From contig JAKZZE010000010.1 in the NCBI GenBank assembly GCA_024220505.1, positions 1,798,001 through 1,862,000 of the forward strand: a stretch of 64,000 nucleotides of DNA, given 5' to 3'. A program made the position numbers and the translations under genes. This DNA comes from Rhizopus arrhizus (taxonomy: Eukaryota > Mucoromycota > Mucoromycetes > Mucorales > Rhizopodaceae). This document shows, piece after piece, positions 1 through 12,788 of this stretch (the first letter of the stretch is position 1; each line of letters begins with the position of its first letter). Under the pieces are notes generated by a model. The model ran no database searches, was not told the DNA's origin, and worked only from the letters and a program-made list of their open reading frames with translations.

Positions 1-868
1 TGAAGCTCATAGTAATAATGATACATTCTTATCCATGTTTATTACTGAATTAGACAAGTTAAATAAGTAATTATAAAATAGTACACTAAATCAATAAGTA
101 GTCTTTGTTATTATTTGGTCAGATTCTTTTATTGTACCTGATAAATCATTTGTCGTGTCACAATCTTTCCTCCTCTTTTGCTAAATAAAATGACCTGTTA
201 ATCTTTCAATATTGCTTTGACTATGAAATTGTCTTACTGATATATATGTTATGACAGATGCACTTGTATGTTCTAATAATGTTTCCATTAAATCTTATAA
301 TAAACCTTTATCTTCTTCTCTTTTGCTTGCTTTGATGCTATCTCTGCTATTTTAATAGATTTATATTTAATCTTGTCAGCCCATCATTACTTTTATCTGC
401 TGTAGATCAGTGACATAGGTTTATATAATATATTTTGATTTGTCAAAGTCATACAGTCATTCCATTTTCAATTTGAGGATTTTGTAAACACTAATACTTT
501 TATCAACTAAACTTTGGACTAATCTGGAATTACTAGACATAAAATAAAAAGTGAGCAAGTGACTTTAGAGAACGCGTCATTCCTTGGCGTATACGATAGT
601 CCAATATCTGTATTATTTTATACGAACTTGTCATTTTTCCATAACAAGCTAATACTCTAGGCTCTACCCAAGTGCCGGACAACAGCCCATAGATTGGCTT
701 CCACTACTAATATATTTGAATAACCTGCGCCCCTCACTCCCTTCTTTTTCCTTTTTCTCCTGGTAATCAAAAGAGATTTTTAGTTAACATACTTTATTAT
801 TTGATTCAGGCCATGTATATTTGACGTATTACTTTCATCTTGTGCTCATTAAGTTTTTTATATTTTAT
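1..868. other. AT-rich sequence with no recognisable gene
   Basis: I see no open frame with recognisable protein character on either strand, and no tRNA-like or repeat structure. It may be intergenic or hold the end of a gene lying outside the window. Confidence 0.4.
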
Positions 869-1114
869 TCAATAAAATAAATATATAAATAGCAGCACTT
901 TAAGCTTGATATTAAATAATTCAACAGTAGTTATACTACACCATCCAAATTGAGTTCTTATAAATCCAAAAGCATCCATGCCATTGACAATTAAAGTGGA
1001 GCTCTTGCTTTCTTCGTTCACGTCTTCATCACCTTTACCTTCAACATCACTTTCATAAACAGTATAGCTTGATATTCCTGAGCTGCTTTGACCTTCACCA
1101 GGTGAAGGGACCAT
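869..1114 (-). CDS. Weak hypothetical ORF or exon (81 codons)
   Basis: This minus-strand frame starts with ATG and encodes an acidic, serine-rich N-terminal half with a GKGDEDVNEES stretch. It ends in a hydrophobic tail read from AT-rich DNA. The tail looks like read-through of an intron, so only about the first 55 codons may be genuine. I recognise no family. It lies just downstream of other fragments on the same strand (1479-2057), so it could be an exon of the same decayed or intron-rich gene. Confidence 0.2.
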   Translation of the reverse strand: MVPSPGEGQSSSGISSYTVYESDVEGKGDEDVNEESKSSTLIVNGMDAFGFIRTQFGWCSITTVELFNIKLKVLLFIYLFY

Positions 1115-1478
1115 GGAAATTTACGTACAACGTACTCTCTTTCCGGTAATTGCGAACAACAATGTATGATGAAGGAAACCTTTTTTTAGATAATTAAATT
1201 ATAAAAAGCAAGGAAAAAAGACTACATAGATTTTATGAGCTTTATCTGAAAAAAGACAAACATTAATTAAAAAGCAGTAATGGTAAATAAATGTGGTCTA
1301 AAATTAAAAGCAGAATCAAGAGGGATAAAAGACTCAAAATTTCATGCCTCTAAAATTCCTCATATCCCTAGGAGCAGTATCTAGTATAAATATATATAAG
1401 TTAAACATTAATAAAATCAATTTATTAAGCCTTGCTACTAGTAATTTATTTTATATTTTAAGTTGTCTCACAGAATAA

Positions 1479-2057
1479 CTAATTTCCAAAAGGATTACTA
1501 TTCCAATATTTCCCATTGCTAACATTATACCACCGATTTCCTCTTTTCACGAAACCATATTCATCTGGTTGATCTTCATTATTTTTCGTGGTGTCTTTAT
1601 CTCCTGGCCCAGAGCTTTTGAAGTAGAGCATTCATTCCTTGGTGATGAAAATCAGGTTAACTCACAAGATATCTCTACATTTCTTTCTAGGGACTTTAAA
1701 TTCTCTCTCTTCCTTACTCAATAAAAAGGTTTGAGAGACTCATTGATTGTTTGCCATATTTGTTAGTTTTATTAATCGAGGGATATAACACATCTATTCC
1801 ACAGAACGGATTCTTGAAAAGCTACAACTATGACCATGAACTTGAGCCATCCAAGCATAAATGGCATGCTGCTCGTCATAATGAATTTGAGCTAAATTCC
1901 TCTGCGACTCTTTACCTTTGCGAATTATTTTAGATTCAGTATATTTGCGTTTACTTTCGTTATCAGCAGGAAGATAGGCTTCCTCATGCACAATATCAAA
2001 TTTTTCATCCTTATGAACTGCAAATACTCTTTTGTGATGACTTTTTTTAAAATACAA
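1479..2057 (-). pseudogene. Hypothetical protein fragments, probably exons of one gene or a relic
   Basis: Two coding-like stretches lie on the minus strand. The upstream one (2057 to 1794) is strongly charged and contains KRKYTESKIIRKGKESQRN and HYDEQHAIYAWMAQVHG. It has no obvious ATG at its start, so it probably begins after a splice acceptor. The downstream one (1631 to 1479) opens with ATG and contains DEYGFVKRGNRWYNVSNGKYW, ending in FGN and a stop. The interval between them contains stops in all simple readings and I could not find one splice pattern joining them. I recognise no family. It may be a fast-evolving gene or a decayed one. Confidence 0.3.
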
Positions 2058-2194
2058 ATCTTATAAATGATAGTAGTTTTTATGAATTTTGTTTAAATGT
2101 TTGAAAGGGGTTTTTTAATCCATTGTGAAAAAAGTAAAGAAATGCTTTATTTAGTCTATTCTGTTAAACTATACAATTAACCATATAAAAATGA

Positions 2195-3428
2195 TTATAT
2201 GAAAGTGATAGGTTCATGATCCCCGTTTGATTGTACCCCTTGTACCTGTTTGTGATAGTCATAATCATACTTGTACTCCTCTATTCCTTGAATCACATTT
2301 TGACAGTGGGAACTGCAAGTGGATTTCTTTGACTTGCACTGATCACACTGAACAAATAGTAAATGACAAAGATTATTTTCACAATTCACAAGGTGATCAC
2401 AGACTGATCCACATTGAAAACATTTTGCAAGTACGTCATCTGTTATACTCTCTATCCTTCTACTATCAAATACAAAATTTTTTCCTTTAAATAATGAATG
2501 TTCCTTTTGATTTTTAATATATTCTCCATAAGCTGATATTCCACCTTTTAACTATAGAAAGAAAATACATAATTAAGTCATTCATCCTTCCAATCTCTCA
2601 TTTATATATACCATCTTCACATGTTGATATCCTTTATTCTTTAAATAAGGGCCAACTACTGAACAACGTATTCCACCAGTACAATACATGTAAATATCAT
2701 CTTCTTTATCTCTATTCTCTACTAATTTATCTAGCAAATAAACTCCATCTCTAAACGTATCAACTTTCATTTTGATAGCATTCATAAAATGACCCAGGTT
2801 ACTAATGATAATACTTAATAATGGCAATAATAAACAATTGGTTACTTACTATTCATATTGATTACGCATATCTATTAAAAATGCCTTTTTTTTCTTTTCT
2901 TTTAGTTCTTTATGCCATTGTTCAGGCGTCAAATACTCTGGTTGATTCAGCAATTCATTGGATTTAATATCATGTTTTGTAGCTACCAACTATCTTTTGT
3001 TAATAAATAGTTTAATGACAATACGACTTTACATTCTTCTTGGTTAATATTCTTAACTTTTCAAAACTAGGTCTCGCTGTATCTTCCATGCCTTGTGTAT
3101 ATTCAATCTTTCCAAAGTCAGACTCAAGACTCTTGAAATAATTCTTGACTTGATCCATACGGGCAAGAGGTACAGACATTTGACAGTTGATACCTCCGAT
3201 ACCTTCGTCTGGCGCAAGATATATTCTACCCAAGACACCCAAAGCGTTCAAATTCTTTTCCATTGAATGTTTGAGTTGCATCACTCGTTGTTTTGTTAAT
3301 GGAGCAAGACTATAAAAAGCCATGGGTCTATGGGTTGGTGTCGTAACAAGAAATCGTCTTTGAATTAAACATGGCTGTGAACGACGCAGATAAGTTGAAA
3401 AGAGTCCTTGACAGAATGGTCTCAACAT
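2195..3428 (-). CDS. tRNA uridine hydroxylase / rhodanese-domain protein (TrhO/TSTD2 type), mitochondrial
   Basis: Four exons joined by three short GT-AG introns give a continuous protein with the three-part TrhO architecture. First comes an acylphosphatase-like N-terminal domain (exon 1). Next is a rhodanese domain with the diagnostic loop YCTGGIRC, holding the active-site Cys, and GHFMNAI before it. Last is a Cys-rich tail with the typical GKNFVFD, ITDDV and HLLFVQC elements and several Cys-x2-Cys pairs, expected to bind zinc. Bacterial TrhO hydroxylates uridine 34 of tRNA; animal TSTD2 is the related protein. The first about 30 residues are Arg/Ser/Leu-rich without acids, so a mitochondrial presequence is likely (inference). 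The start is the ATG at 3428 and the stop is at 2195. Confidence 0.85.
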
Positions 3429-3927
3429 TATAAAAAATTTTAAAAGGAAAAATATTTATGTCCCTTTCTCCTTTTCTTTTTTTGGAGAAGCATTTCTTTT
3501 CTTTTTTTTTTTCTCATTTATTTGAAAAAGATTGCAGTTTTGACGATACTGTTCTAAAATATGGACTTTTTTTCATAAAAAGCTGTCTTTTTCATACTTA
3601 AATAATAAACGTAAAGAATAATTAATGTGGTTCAACATGTGTATAATCCTAAATAAGGTTGTCTTTTAAAGTAAATAGATCATTAACATACTCTTTTTCT
3701 TTATAAAATAAAAAGAATTTTATTTTTTGAAAAGAAAGATTGAGCAGATATTTTCTATGTGGTAAACGTGCACTTTATGTACAATTCATTGTTGAACACA
3801 ATAAATATTCTTTTTTCTTTGTTTATTTTCAGTATCTATGATTGGCTAAAATAAAATATATAATTTTTCTTTTGAAAAAAAAATATATTTTTTTTCCATA
3901 CAAAACACCCTCCCTTATCCTTCCAGC
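3429..3927. promoter_or_regulatory. Divergent intergenic region
   Basis: About 500 bp separate the divergent TrhO-like gene (minus) and the lysine-rich gene (plus). The sequence is AT-rich with T-runs and A-runs and should hold both promoters. I see no specific regulatory motif that I can defend. Confidence 0.4.
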
Positions 3928-4500
3928 ATGTCCATGCTTGATTCTTTTATTTCAAAAAGAAAACAAAACACTGATTACAAAAAGACAGAGAATTCTGTTG
4001 CTTTTATAGCACCTACAGATTTACATCCTACAAAGCAATCAGTAATTGTAAATGAAAAGATAATGAACAGTAAAGTAACAACCAAAAAGAAAAAGAACGC
4101 GTCAAAAAAGCAAAACAATACAATCAAAAAATACTTTTCATCCTGTCCTAATCAGGCTACAGAGGAAATAAAAGAAGAAGAAGTTATATTATATATTACA
4201 CGTAAATCAATACCCCTTATGAATGCTTGGAACGATCTATTAAAAGAATACACAGAAGAAGAAGAAGAGATTACACTTTATACTGTACGCAAGACAGAAC
4301 CTATTAGTAATATATGGAAAGATATCCTAAAAGAGCTAAGTGAAGAAGGTCCAAATAAGAGAAAGAACGAACAAGACAAGGAAGGATTAAAGAAACAAAA
4401 GATATTTATTGATGAATCAAGAAAGCCCATTCGTCATAAATTATCATCTGAAGAATCAATAAATTATTTATCTGCTATTTTGTATGAATATAGTCAATAA
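3928..4500 (+). CDS. Lysine-rich hypothetical protein with internal repeat and PIP-box-like motif (190 aa)
   Basis: A single-exon ORF of 190 codons starting at ATG 3928. It is rich in Lys and Glu and probably nuclear. Two features stand out. Around residues 64-71 the stretch NNTIKKYF followed by SS resembles a PCNA-interacting (PIP) box, but Asn replaces the usual first Gln. From about residue 83 there is a tandem repeat: EEVILYITRKSIPLMNAWND, then a second copy starting EEITLYTVRKTEP, each ending in W-x-D-[LI]-L-K-E. The N-terminus MSMLDSFISKRKQ is also basic and hydrophobic. I do not recognise a family. A DNA-replication or repair associated role is only a guess from the PIP-like motif. Its stop codon overlaps the 3' end of the convergent TLDc gene by 7 bp. 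Confidence 0.7.
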   Translation: MSMLDSFISKRKQNTDYKKTENSVAFIAPTDLHPTKQSVIVNEKIMNSKVTTKKKKNASKKQNNTIKKYFSSCPNQATEEIKEEEVILYITRKSIPLMNAWNDLLKEYTEEEEEITLYTVRKTEPISNIWKDILKELSEEGPNKRKNEQDKEGLKKQKIFIDESRKPIRHKLSSEESINYLSAILYEYSQ

Positions 4501-5370
4501 AGAAAACCCCAAATCTCTAAACCAATGCATTCAAATGAATTACTCACGGCCAGTGAAGGATTTTGAAAGGTAGCACAGGGTTCACTGTAACCATGAATCA
4601 TGTCCGAATGAATCCATAAACCAAATTGACCTTCACCACCACCTACAGCAATAAAGCTTTGATTGGAATAAATCATGTAGTCATTTTTCATTGTCCACCG
4701 ATAAATTTGAATATGATTTTGTTCATCTTGAGTCCATAAAAAGCTTTTAAGAATTAGAAACAAAAAAGGATAGAAAATCAGCCAATTACCATTCACCTGC
4801 ACCGTAATAACTTGAATTGTGATGAATTGTGTCTGTCAGATACGCACCAAATATCTGTCAAGCTCATTAGTACACAATAATACAAGTACTCGTTCATTTA
4901 CTCTTTGTTGATTGTCACGTATGACAAGTAAACATGGCCCGGTCGTTTGCTTGCATTGTTCGTATAACGTATTTAAGCTAGCTCCGTGTTGATCAAGACT
5001 ATAGATAAGAGTCCATCTTGACAAGATGGATATTCTTGTTGGTAGCTCAATACGAATCTATACAATATCCATATTGAGATTAGAAAACTAGCAAGATAGG
5101 ATTCAATGTCTTTACATTTTCAGCTAAATTTATATCTAGACAAGGTCTTGTTTGTGAATATCGATTTAAAAGCAAAAGTGCTGTCATTGAAGGACAAGTG
5201 AGGCTTACTTCTCGTTCAGTAAGATACTTTTTACTCTTGCAAAATTGATTTAATCGTTTCAATTGATTGGTAACACCTTTATGATCATTACTATAAAATT
5301 GAGTACATTGAATGGTTGAAGGTGTCAAGGCAGTGGGTGAAGTAGGAGGGCTGCTATAAACTGTAGGCAT
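4494..5370 (-). CDS. TLDc-domain protein (OXR1-like)
   Basis: Four exons are joined by three GT-AG introns (about 45-60 nt). The spliced protein is about 240 residues with a TLDc domain at its C-terminal side: LPTRISILSRWTLIYSLDQH, GASLNTLYEQC, GPCLLVIRD, IFGAYLTD, SSYYGAGECFLW, then FGLWIHSDMIHGYSEPCATF and the closing ECIGLEIWGF. These are the hallmark blocks of OXR1/NCOA7-type proteins. TLDc proteins are linked to oxidative-stress resistance, and several bind the vacuolar H+-ATPase and help it disassemble. A V-ATPase subunit a gene lies about 30 kb away, but I infer no linkage. The N-terminal about 85 residues are unconserved. The stop (TGA at 4494-4496) lies inside the 3' end of the convergent gene. 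Confidence 0.85.
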
Positions 5371-5645
5371 TGATCAATAAAGAGAAAGAAAGAGCTTTTT
5401 TTTTTTCTCAATCGTGAGAAATATAAAGAGACAAATACAAACTGAATTGAAACCTTAAAATATCTACAACATATTTATTACACACAAACCTTCATCTTCT
5501 TCACCCTCACTCACTCACTCACTCTCTCTCTCTCATACTTACACAACCCCTCTATTGTGTGTCATATTTAAATTTAAGTTTTATTTATTTTTATTTTATT
5601 TTTTTCATGCATCGCGTGTCAATTGTGTCATTATTTATGGGTATT
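5371..5645. repeat. Spacer with TCAC/TC microsatellite
   Basis: Short spacer between the TLDc start and the COP1 3' end. A simple repeat of cact units followed by tc units lies around 5505-5540. Nothing else is recognised. Confidence 0.5.
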
Positions 5646-8230
5646 TTATCTCAGTTGAAGCACACGGATGATACCTTTACTGTTTGCAGAGATTAATTTT
5701 GAAGTATCCTTCTTCCAGCAAACCGAACTAACAAAGTAAGTTGGATCATTCTCAACAGTCATCTTTCCCTATTAATGATTAGACTTTATTAATAAATTTC
5801 CTTGCATCTTACTGAAATATCATCCATTGGAAACTTGTATTTAGCAATGGGTGTCCTTGAGTATTTGTGATAAGCATAAACCGTATTTGTTTCACTACCG
5901 CAAGCAATCCAGTCTTCATTTACTGATAGACCAACAAAGTTCTTTTCATTCAAGTGACCAGTATAAGTCCTTATACACTGAGTTGATTCTCTATTCCATA
6001 ACTTGAGTGAATTATCTGTTGAGCTATTATAATACTCATGAGTCCTGCTATTTAAAAAAAAATCTTAGATTTGCTTACGCTGATAAAAGTTCATTGTCAT
6101 TAAGCCATTTTACATAAGAAACTGCTTTTTGATGTCCTTGATAAGTATATAAAGGTATACTGGGATATCTTAAATCATAACAGAGTATTTGATGATCTAG
6201 TACGAATATGAGCATTTGTAATGAAAACATGTTCATCTCGGCTACCTGCACTACCAACAGCTAGATAATTACTGTTGTTAGGTGCAAACTTTGCACAGCA
6301 AATGTTTCCCTTGTGTTGAAAGGTAAACAAGGAACGTTGGCTGTTCAGTGACCATACCTTGACCGTCGTATCATCACTACCCGAAGCAAGCAGATTGGGG
6401 TTTCTAGGGCTCGTATCCACACTCCATGCACGCTTTCTGTGTTCAACAAATGACGACATTTTCTGCCCTGTCGTCACATCCCATACATTAATCACACCTT
6501 GATAGTCTGCACTTGCTAATTGGCTCTTGATATAAGAACTCCAAGAGAGGCAGCTAATCTTGTTCTCACAACTAATACGACGTATGGGGCAGTGCATGGC
6601 GTATTGATTGTCATCTGGGCTACGGTTTGTTAGCCTGAAATCATAAATTTTGATATCCTTCAAGATGCCACCGACAGCAAAATACTCTTCGTCCCGATCA
6701 AACTCAATAGAAGACACAATGGATGTATTTTGTGTCTTTTCTGCATAATAAAGTGTATCTAATACATCAAGGCTACCATATCTTGTAATGTCATATAATG
6801 AAGATGAAAAAGATTCTAATACACTGTGTCCTATTTTAACAGTGGATGAGTATCAATACCTGTAACGAATTTGGATTTTACTTTCATCTTCATCCATATT
6901 AAAAGTAGGTGATAGCTTTGAATAATATAAATCCTTCAGATCATCAAATCTTGAATCAATACGGGCAGAGAAAGAATCGTCACTTTGGGCACAAATATCA
7001 GCATCCTCATAAACAGATCTGGACCTTCTTGTTACCATAGACTGATTATTTCCTTCATTCTCAGCTTCTTCCGTACATTGATCTTCTGGTTGTTGTTGAT
7101 CTCCTTCTCTTTTTAAGTCTGTTATATCCTATATACAACTATTAAACATACACCACAACCTAGAGTACATCATTTTTTACAGAGAATTTTCTTTTTCTGA
7201 TTGGCTGTAAAGTAGTGTTACTGGATGAAGAAGAAGGGGAAGTTAGTGCTAGTGGTTGTCTACTGATAAGCATGTCCAAATCGGATAAAATATATCTGTT
7301 TTGTAGCCTAAGGTTTTGAATTGTCTATTGACTGTTATTACCATAGCTATATATAACGAGTATATTAGTTACCATATCATTTCTACTCTTCAATTTGACT
7401 AGGAATGTATCCAATAAATCAGCCTTAATCTTTATTTCGTCATTTTCCATTTTTCTTTTTATTTCTAGTGTAGTCTCAAGCAGACTTATGATATCTATTA
7501 TTGATGAGTGAGTATGTATAGAAAGCAGTCAAGTACCAACCTGCGAATGAAAGTGTATTGGCTATTGAAGTAGCTATTGAAGAAGTGTCACTTCTGATAT
7601 TCATCACTAATTCTTGTATAGGATCATGATCAATTTTAAAAGTAGAAATTCCCTCTTTTAGAACCTGTGTCTTTAAATCAGCTAGTCTATTGACTTGTAA
7701 TAAAAATATGTTATCATATATTGTTATTCATATTACAACTATAATTCTTTTATCTTTACGCTGAAAGTTTGGATATATGTCACTTCTTGAAAGACGTGAT
7801 CGGCATGATGGACAATCATTTTGATGCTGAATATGTTCATTAATACATTCATAGCTGTATATGTAGTCTATAGTTAATATCAATATTATTATTATTATCA
7901 TTTATTACCAAAAAGAATGGCCACAAGAAGTAGCAAATACTTCCTTCATTATATTTTGACATAAAAGGCTATACACATACTCAGTCAAGTTTTTTATTAT
8001 TATTATTATCATTATTACCAGCATAATTCCTCATCTATTCTTTCAGAGTAAATCAGTGATTGATTGGGCACGTTGGCTTGACTGTCGCGACGCGGTTGAC
8101 GTAGCAACGATGCAAAGTTGGATAAGGAAGAAGAAGAAGAAGGTGAAGTTATCTCAGGTAGATTAGGTGAAGTTAGTTGAGACTCTTCTTCTCTTACTTG
8201 ATCTTGTTCTCCTTGATCTGATTCTGACAT
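5646..8230 (-). CDS. cop1: COP1-type E3 ubiquitin ligase (RING, coiled coil, WD40)
   Basis: A many-exon minus-strand gene. After an acidic/Ser-rich N-terminus comes a C3HC4 RING assembled across three exons: CLLC, then CGHSFCYEC, then CPSC. A helical, probably coiled-coil middle follows (about 7.1-7.7 kb). The C-terminal WD40 propeller has clear COP1 signatures: SSIEFDRDEEYFAVGG, DIKIYDFR, MHCPIRRISCENKISCLSWS, ASADYQGVINVWDVTTGQ, EHRKRAWSVD, LLASGSDDTTVKVWS, NICCAKFAPNNSNYLAVGSA, GHQKAVSYVKWLNDNELLSA and a final SVCWKKDTSKLISANSKG. COP1 proteins ubiquitinate transcription factors through substrate VP motifs bound by the propeller, usually with DDB1/CUL4. COP1 is best known in plants and animals and is absent from budding yeast. 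Exon borders in the middle third were not all resolved. Confidence 0.9.
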
Positions 8231-8386
8231 GAAAAGAAAAAAAAAAAGAATTTAAATGTTAAAAAGAAGAGAAGGGGAAAATACAAGCACTGTTATTTTT
8301 TTATTTATACAACAAAGGAATAAATATGATTGGATGATTTTTGCATTATATTTTTATTTATTTATTTTATAAAAAAAAAATATATA

Positions 8387-10580
<2,194 letters not shown>

Positions 10581-10766
10581 TGATTAATTAAAGAAGAAAG
10601 AAAAAAATAATAATAATGAAATTAAAACACTTTTTTTAGTGACTCTTCTTTCTGCTTCTTAATTTTTGGTTCCAAAGGTGTTTGAAACACGACAGAAGGA
10701 TGGACCAGAGGCAATTTAAATTATTCTCACTAACGCGATGGACATCTATGATATCCCTTTTAATAA

Positions 10767-10940
10767 AACTCTTGTAAAATTTATGTGCCAAACTTTCAGT
10801 CTTTATTGAGGTCTTTGTTTAATTTGGCTCGTTTTCCACCCAAACATTACCGATTCTGGATAAGATTAGGTGATGATACTTGGGTTAATCTTATTACTCC
10901 TAAAGCTTTTTATCCATCAGGAAACATTGTTTTAGATTAG
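10767..10940 (+). pseudogene. Coding fossil, 57 codons, no start
   Basis: This frame is bounded by stops and has no ATG. It reads with ordinary protein composition, including SLLRSLFNLARFPPKHYRFW and LGDDTWVNLITPKAFYPSGN. The Trp/Pro-rich, non-repetitive content is unlike the surrounding AT-rich DNA. I cannot assign it. A retroelement or host-gene remnant are both possible. Confidence 0.3.
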
Positions 10941-11169
10941 TTACTAAAGCAAAGTGTCTCTGTAATAATTGATCTACTCAAGATGATGTGTATCATACCA
11001 TGCAAACAATAGAGTACCTTTTCAATTAAATTTATTCAGCCTATATGGGAAAAGATAGATAAAAAAAAAAGTTGACTCAAAGACCCACTTGTACAATATT
11101 TCATCCCATTCTATCCCTAATTTATCAATTATTTTTAAGCTTTCAAAATATCCTTATGTAAGTGGATAG

Positions 11170-11508
11170 TTTTGCCAGCAAAGGGGAACGCAACTTCATT
11201 CCTATCTACTCTACCAATCTTTGTCATTTTCATCAAAGTACAAAAGAAAGCCGTCTTTTCTTATAGAATGTCCTAATGAAGCCTTGTTAAAGTGGTCAAG
11301 TACATTATCAGCAGCTTTGGAATAATACTTTTCTTTTATAGCTGATTTTTTCAGAAAAAGTGTCTGGATCCAACATACAATAGGAACTGTATCGAGTAAG
11401 GCGATATATTACGCTATTATAAAAGAGAAACCAGAAAATGAACTTGTCATTGTTTGGTTCGTGACTTGGTGCATTCTTACCGAGAACATTTTAAATCTTT
11501 TAAGTTGA
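11170..11508 (+). pseudogene. Coding fossil with one internal stop, possibly a LINE 3' region
   Basis: A plus-strand frame, interrupted only by TAA at 11323-11325, reads as a protein-like sequence with SFLIECPNEALLKWSSTLSA before the stop. After the stop it continues with FFRKSVWIQHTIGTVSSKAI and ENELVIVWFVTWCILTENIL. The ECPN...W pattern loosely resembles the Cys-containing C-terminal end of LINE ORF2 proteins (compare VPCPKK in the relic near 24.15 kb). That assignment is tentative. Confidence 0.25.
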
Positions 11509-12788
11509 TTCTACACCCAATTATAGTATTGTGTTTTTATTCTTCATGATGAATTTCTCGCATTATTGTTAATGCTATAAATTTAACCTTAAAATATTTT
11601 TAGTTTATTTAAATGAAAACTCAAAATAGGCAAGACAAAATATTAATTCTATATATGTTACTTTATATTTGAAGGGCATAATATCTAAGTCTTAATCAAA
11701 CAACATTGATTTATAAATTCAATTGTATATTTCTTTTTTTTTATATATATTTAACTTATTATCCTTTTCTAAATGCTGTTACGTCTTTTGAGTAGAGATT
11801 TTCAATCCAGTAAGTGATATTCATGTTAAGCGTGCATAAGAAAGACGTATTATTTTCTGTTTATTCTTGAATATAGTCATATAGAGGAGTACATCGCCTT
11901 CATTTTGAATATGGCCTTAATACTGGCCATATCAAACCGTAAAACAACAAAGAAAATTTCTTTTTGTTGACAATTTTCCGTCACCATTAGTTTGATGGAT
12001 TTTATAGAGATAAATTTCAACTACTCTAAATTAAAAATTGAATCATTTGAGACTTTCCTTTTGAGATATATGATCTTATTTAGAAAATGCAATTGCACAA
12101 AGATATCTCTTAAATTATGATAAAAGCTTACTCTGGTGGTTCACTATTATTATTCGTTTGGTTGAGGGTGAGTGGATAAATAACTTGTACTGCCTGAACC
12201 TAGTAGCCTCTATAAAATCATTAGAATAGATGTGTAACCACCCGTGTAGTTTTCAAACTATTTAAATAAAGGAAAATAAAAAAGAGGAGGAAAAGCCTTT
12301 ATTTGTGTATGCAAATTGAAAGAGGGAAATTTGCTTAAAATCCTTGTAATTCAATGCTTATTTAGAGAATAGATTTCTTTACCGTTTTTTCCAATGAAGA
12401 GTATTTAAAGTACAGACATCTTATTATGCACTGAAAAGTAAGAACCGTACCTTATTGGCCTATCCAGATTGTATCGTGGGAAGCATCGATTGAGTTTAAA
12501 TATAATTCCCACGATGAGCTTCCCTATTGAACACTTGTAAAAGATAAGAAACAAGATAATAATAGTGAAAACATCAAACTTTTATACACTTTTTTTTTTT
12601 TTTACTTGGTGGAAACCTCAAGCAAATAATATGCTTACTTGTACAACAAAAGGCCTCTCTTTTTTTCCTTTTTTTTTTTTCTTAAAGCAGCATTTTATTC
12701 CCGCTTTCTTTGCAAATAAATTCCTTCTTTTGTCTCATCTTTTTTCCGTTTCTTTTTTCTTTTTTCTTTTTGAATTAATAACATTAAC

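Larger units (their letters stand above)
10581..12788. other. Gene-poor region with decayed coding traces
   Basis: About 2.2 kb between poly(A) polymerase and GDH. Two plus-strand frames without start codons look protein-derived and are listed separately (10767-10940 and 11170-11508). The rest is AT-rich with no frame I trust. The T-rich stretch at 12580-12780 gives only a poly-Phe artefact frame and is probably the GDH promoter/5' leader. Confidence 0.45.
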
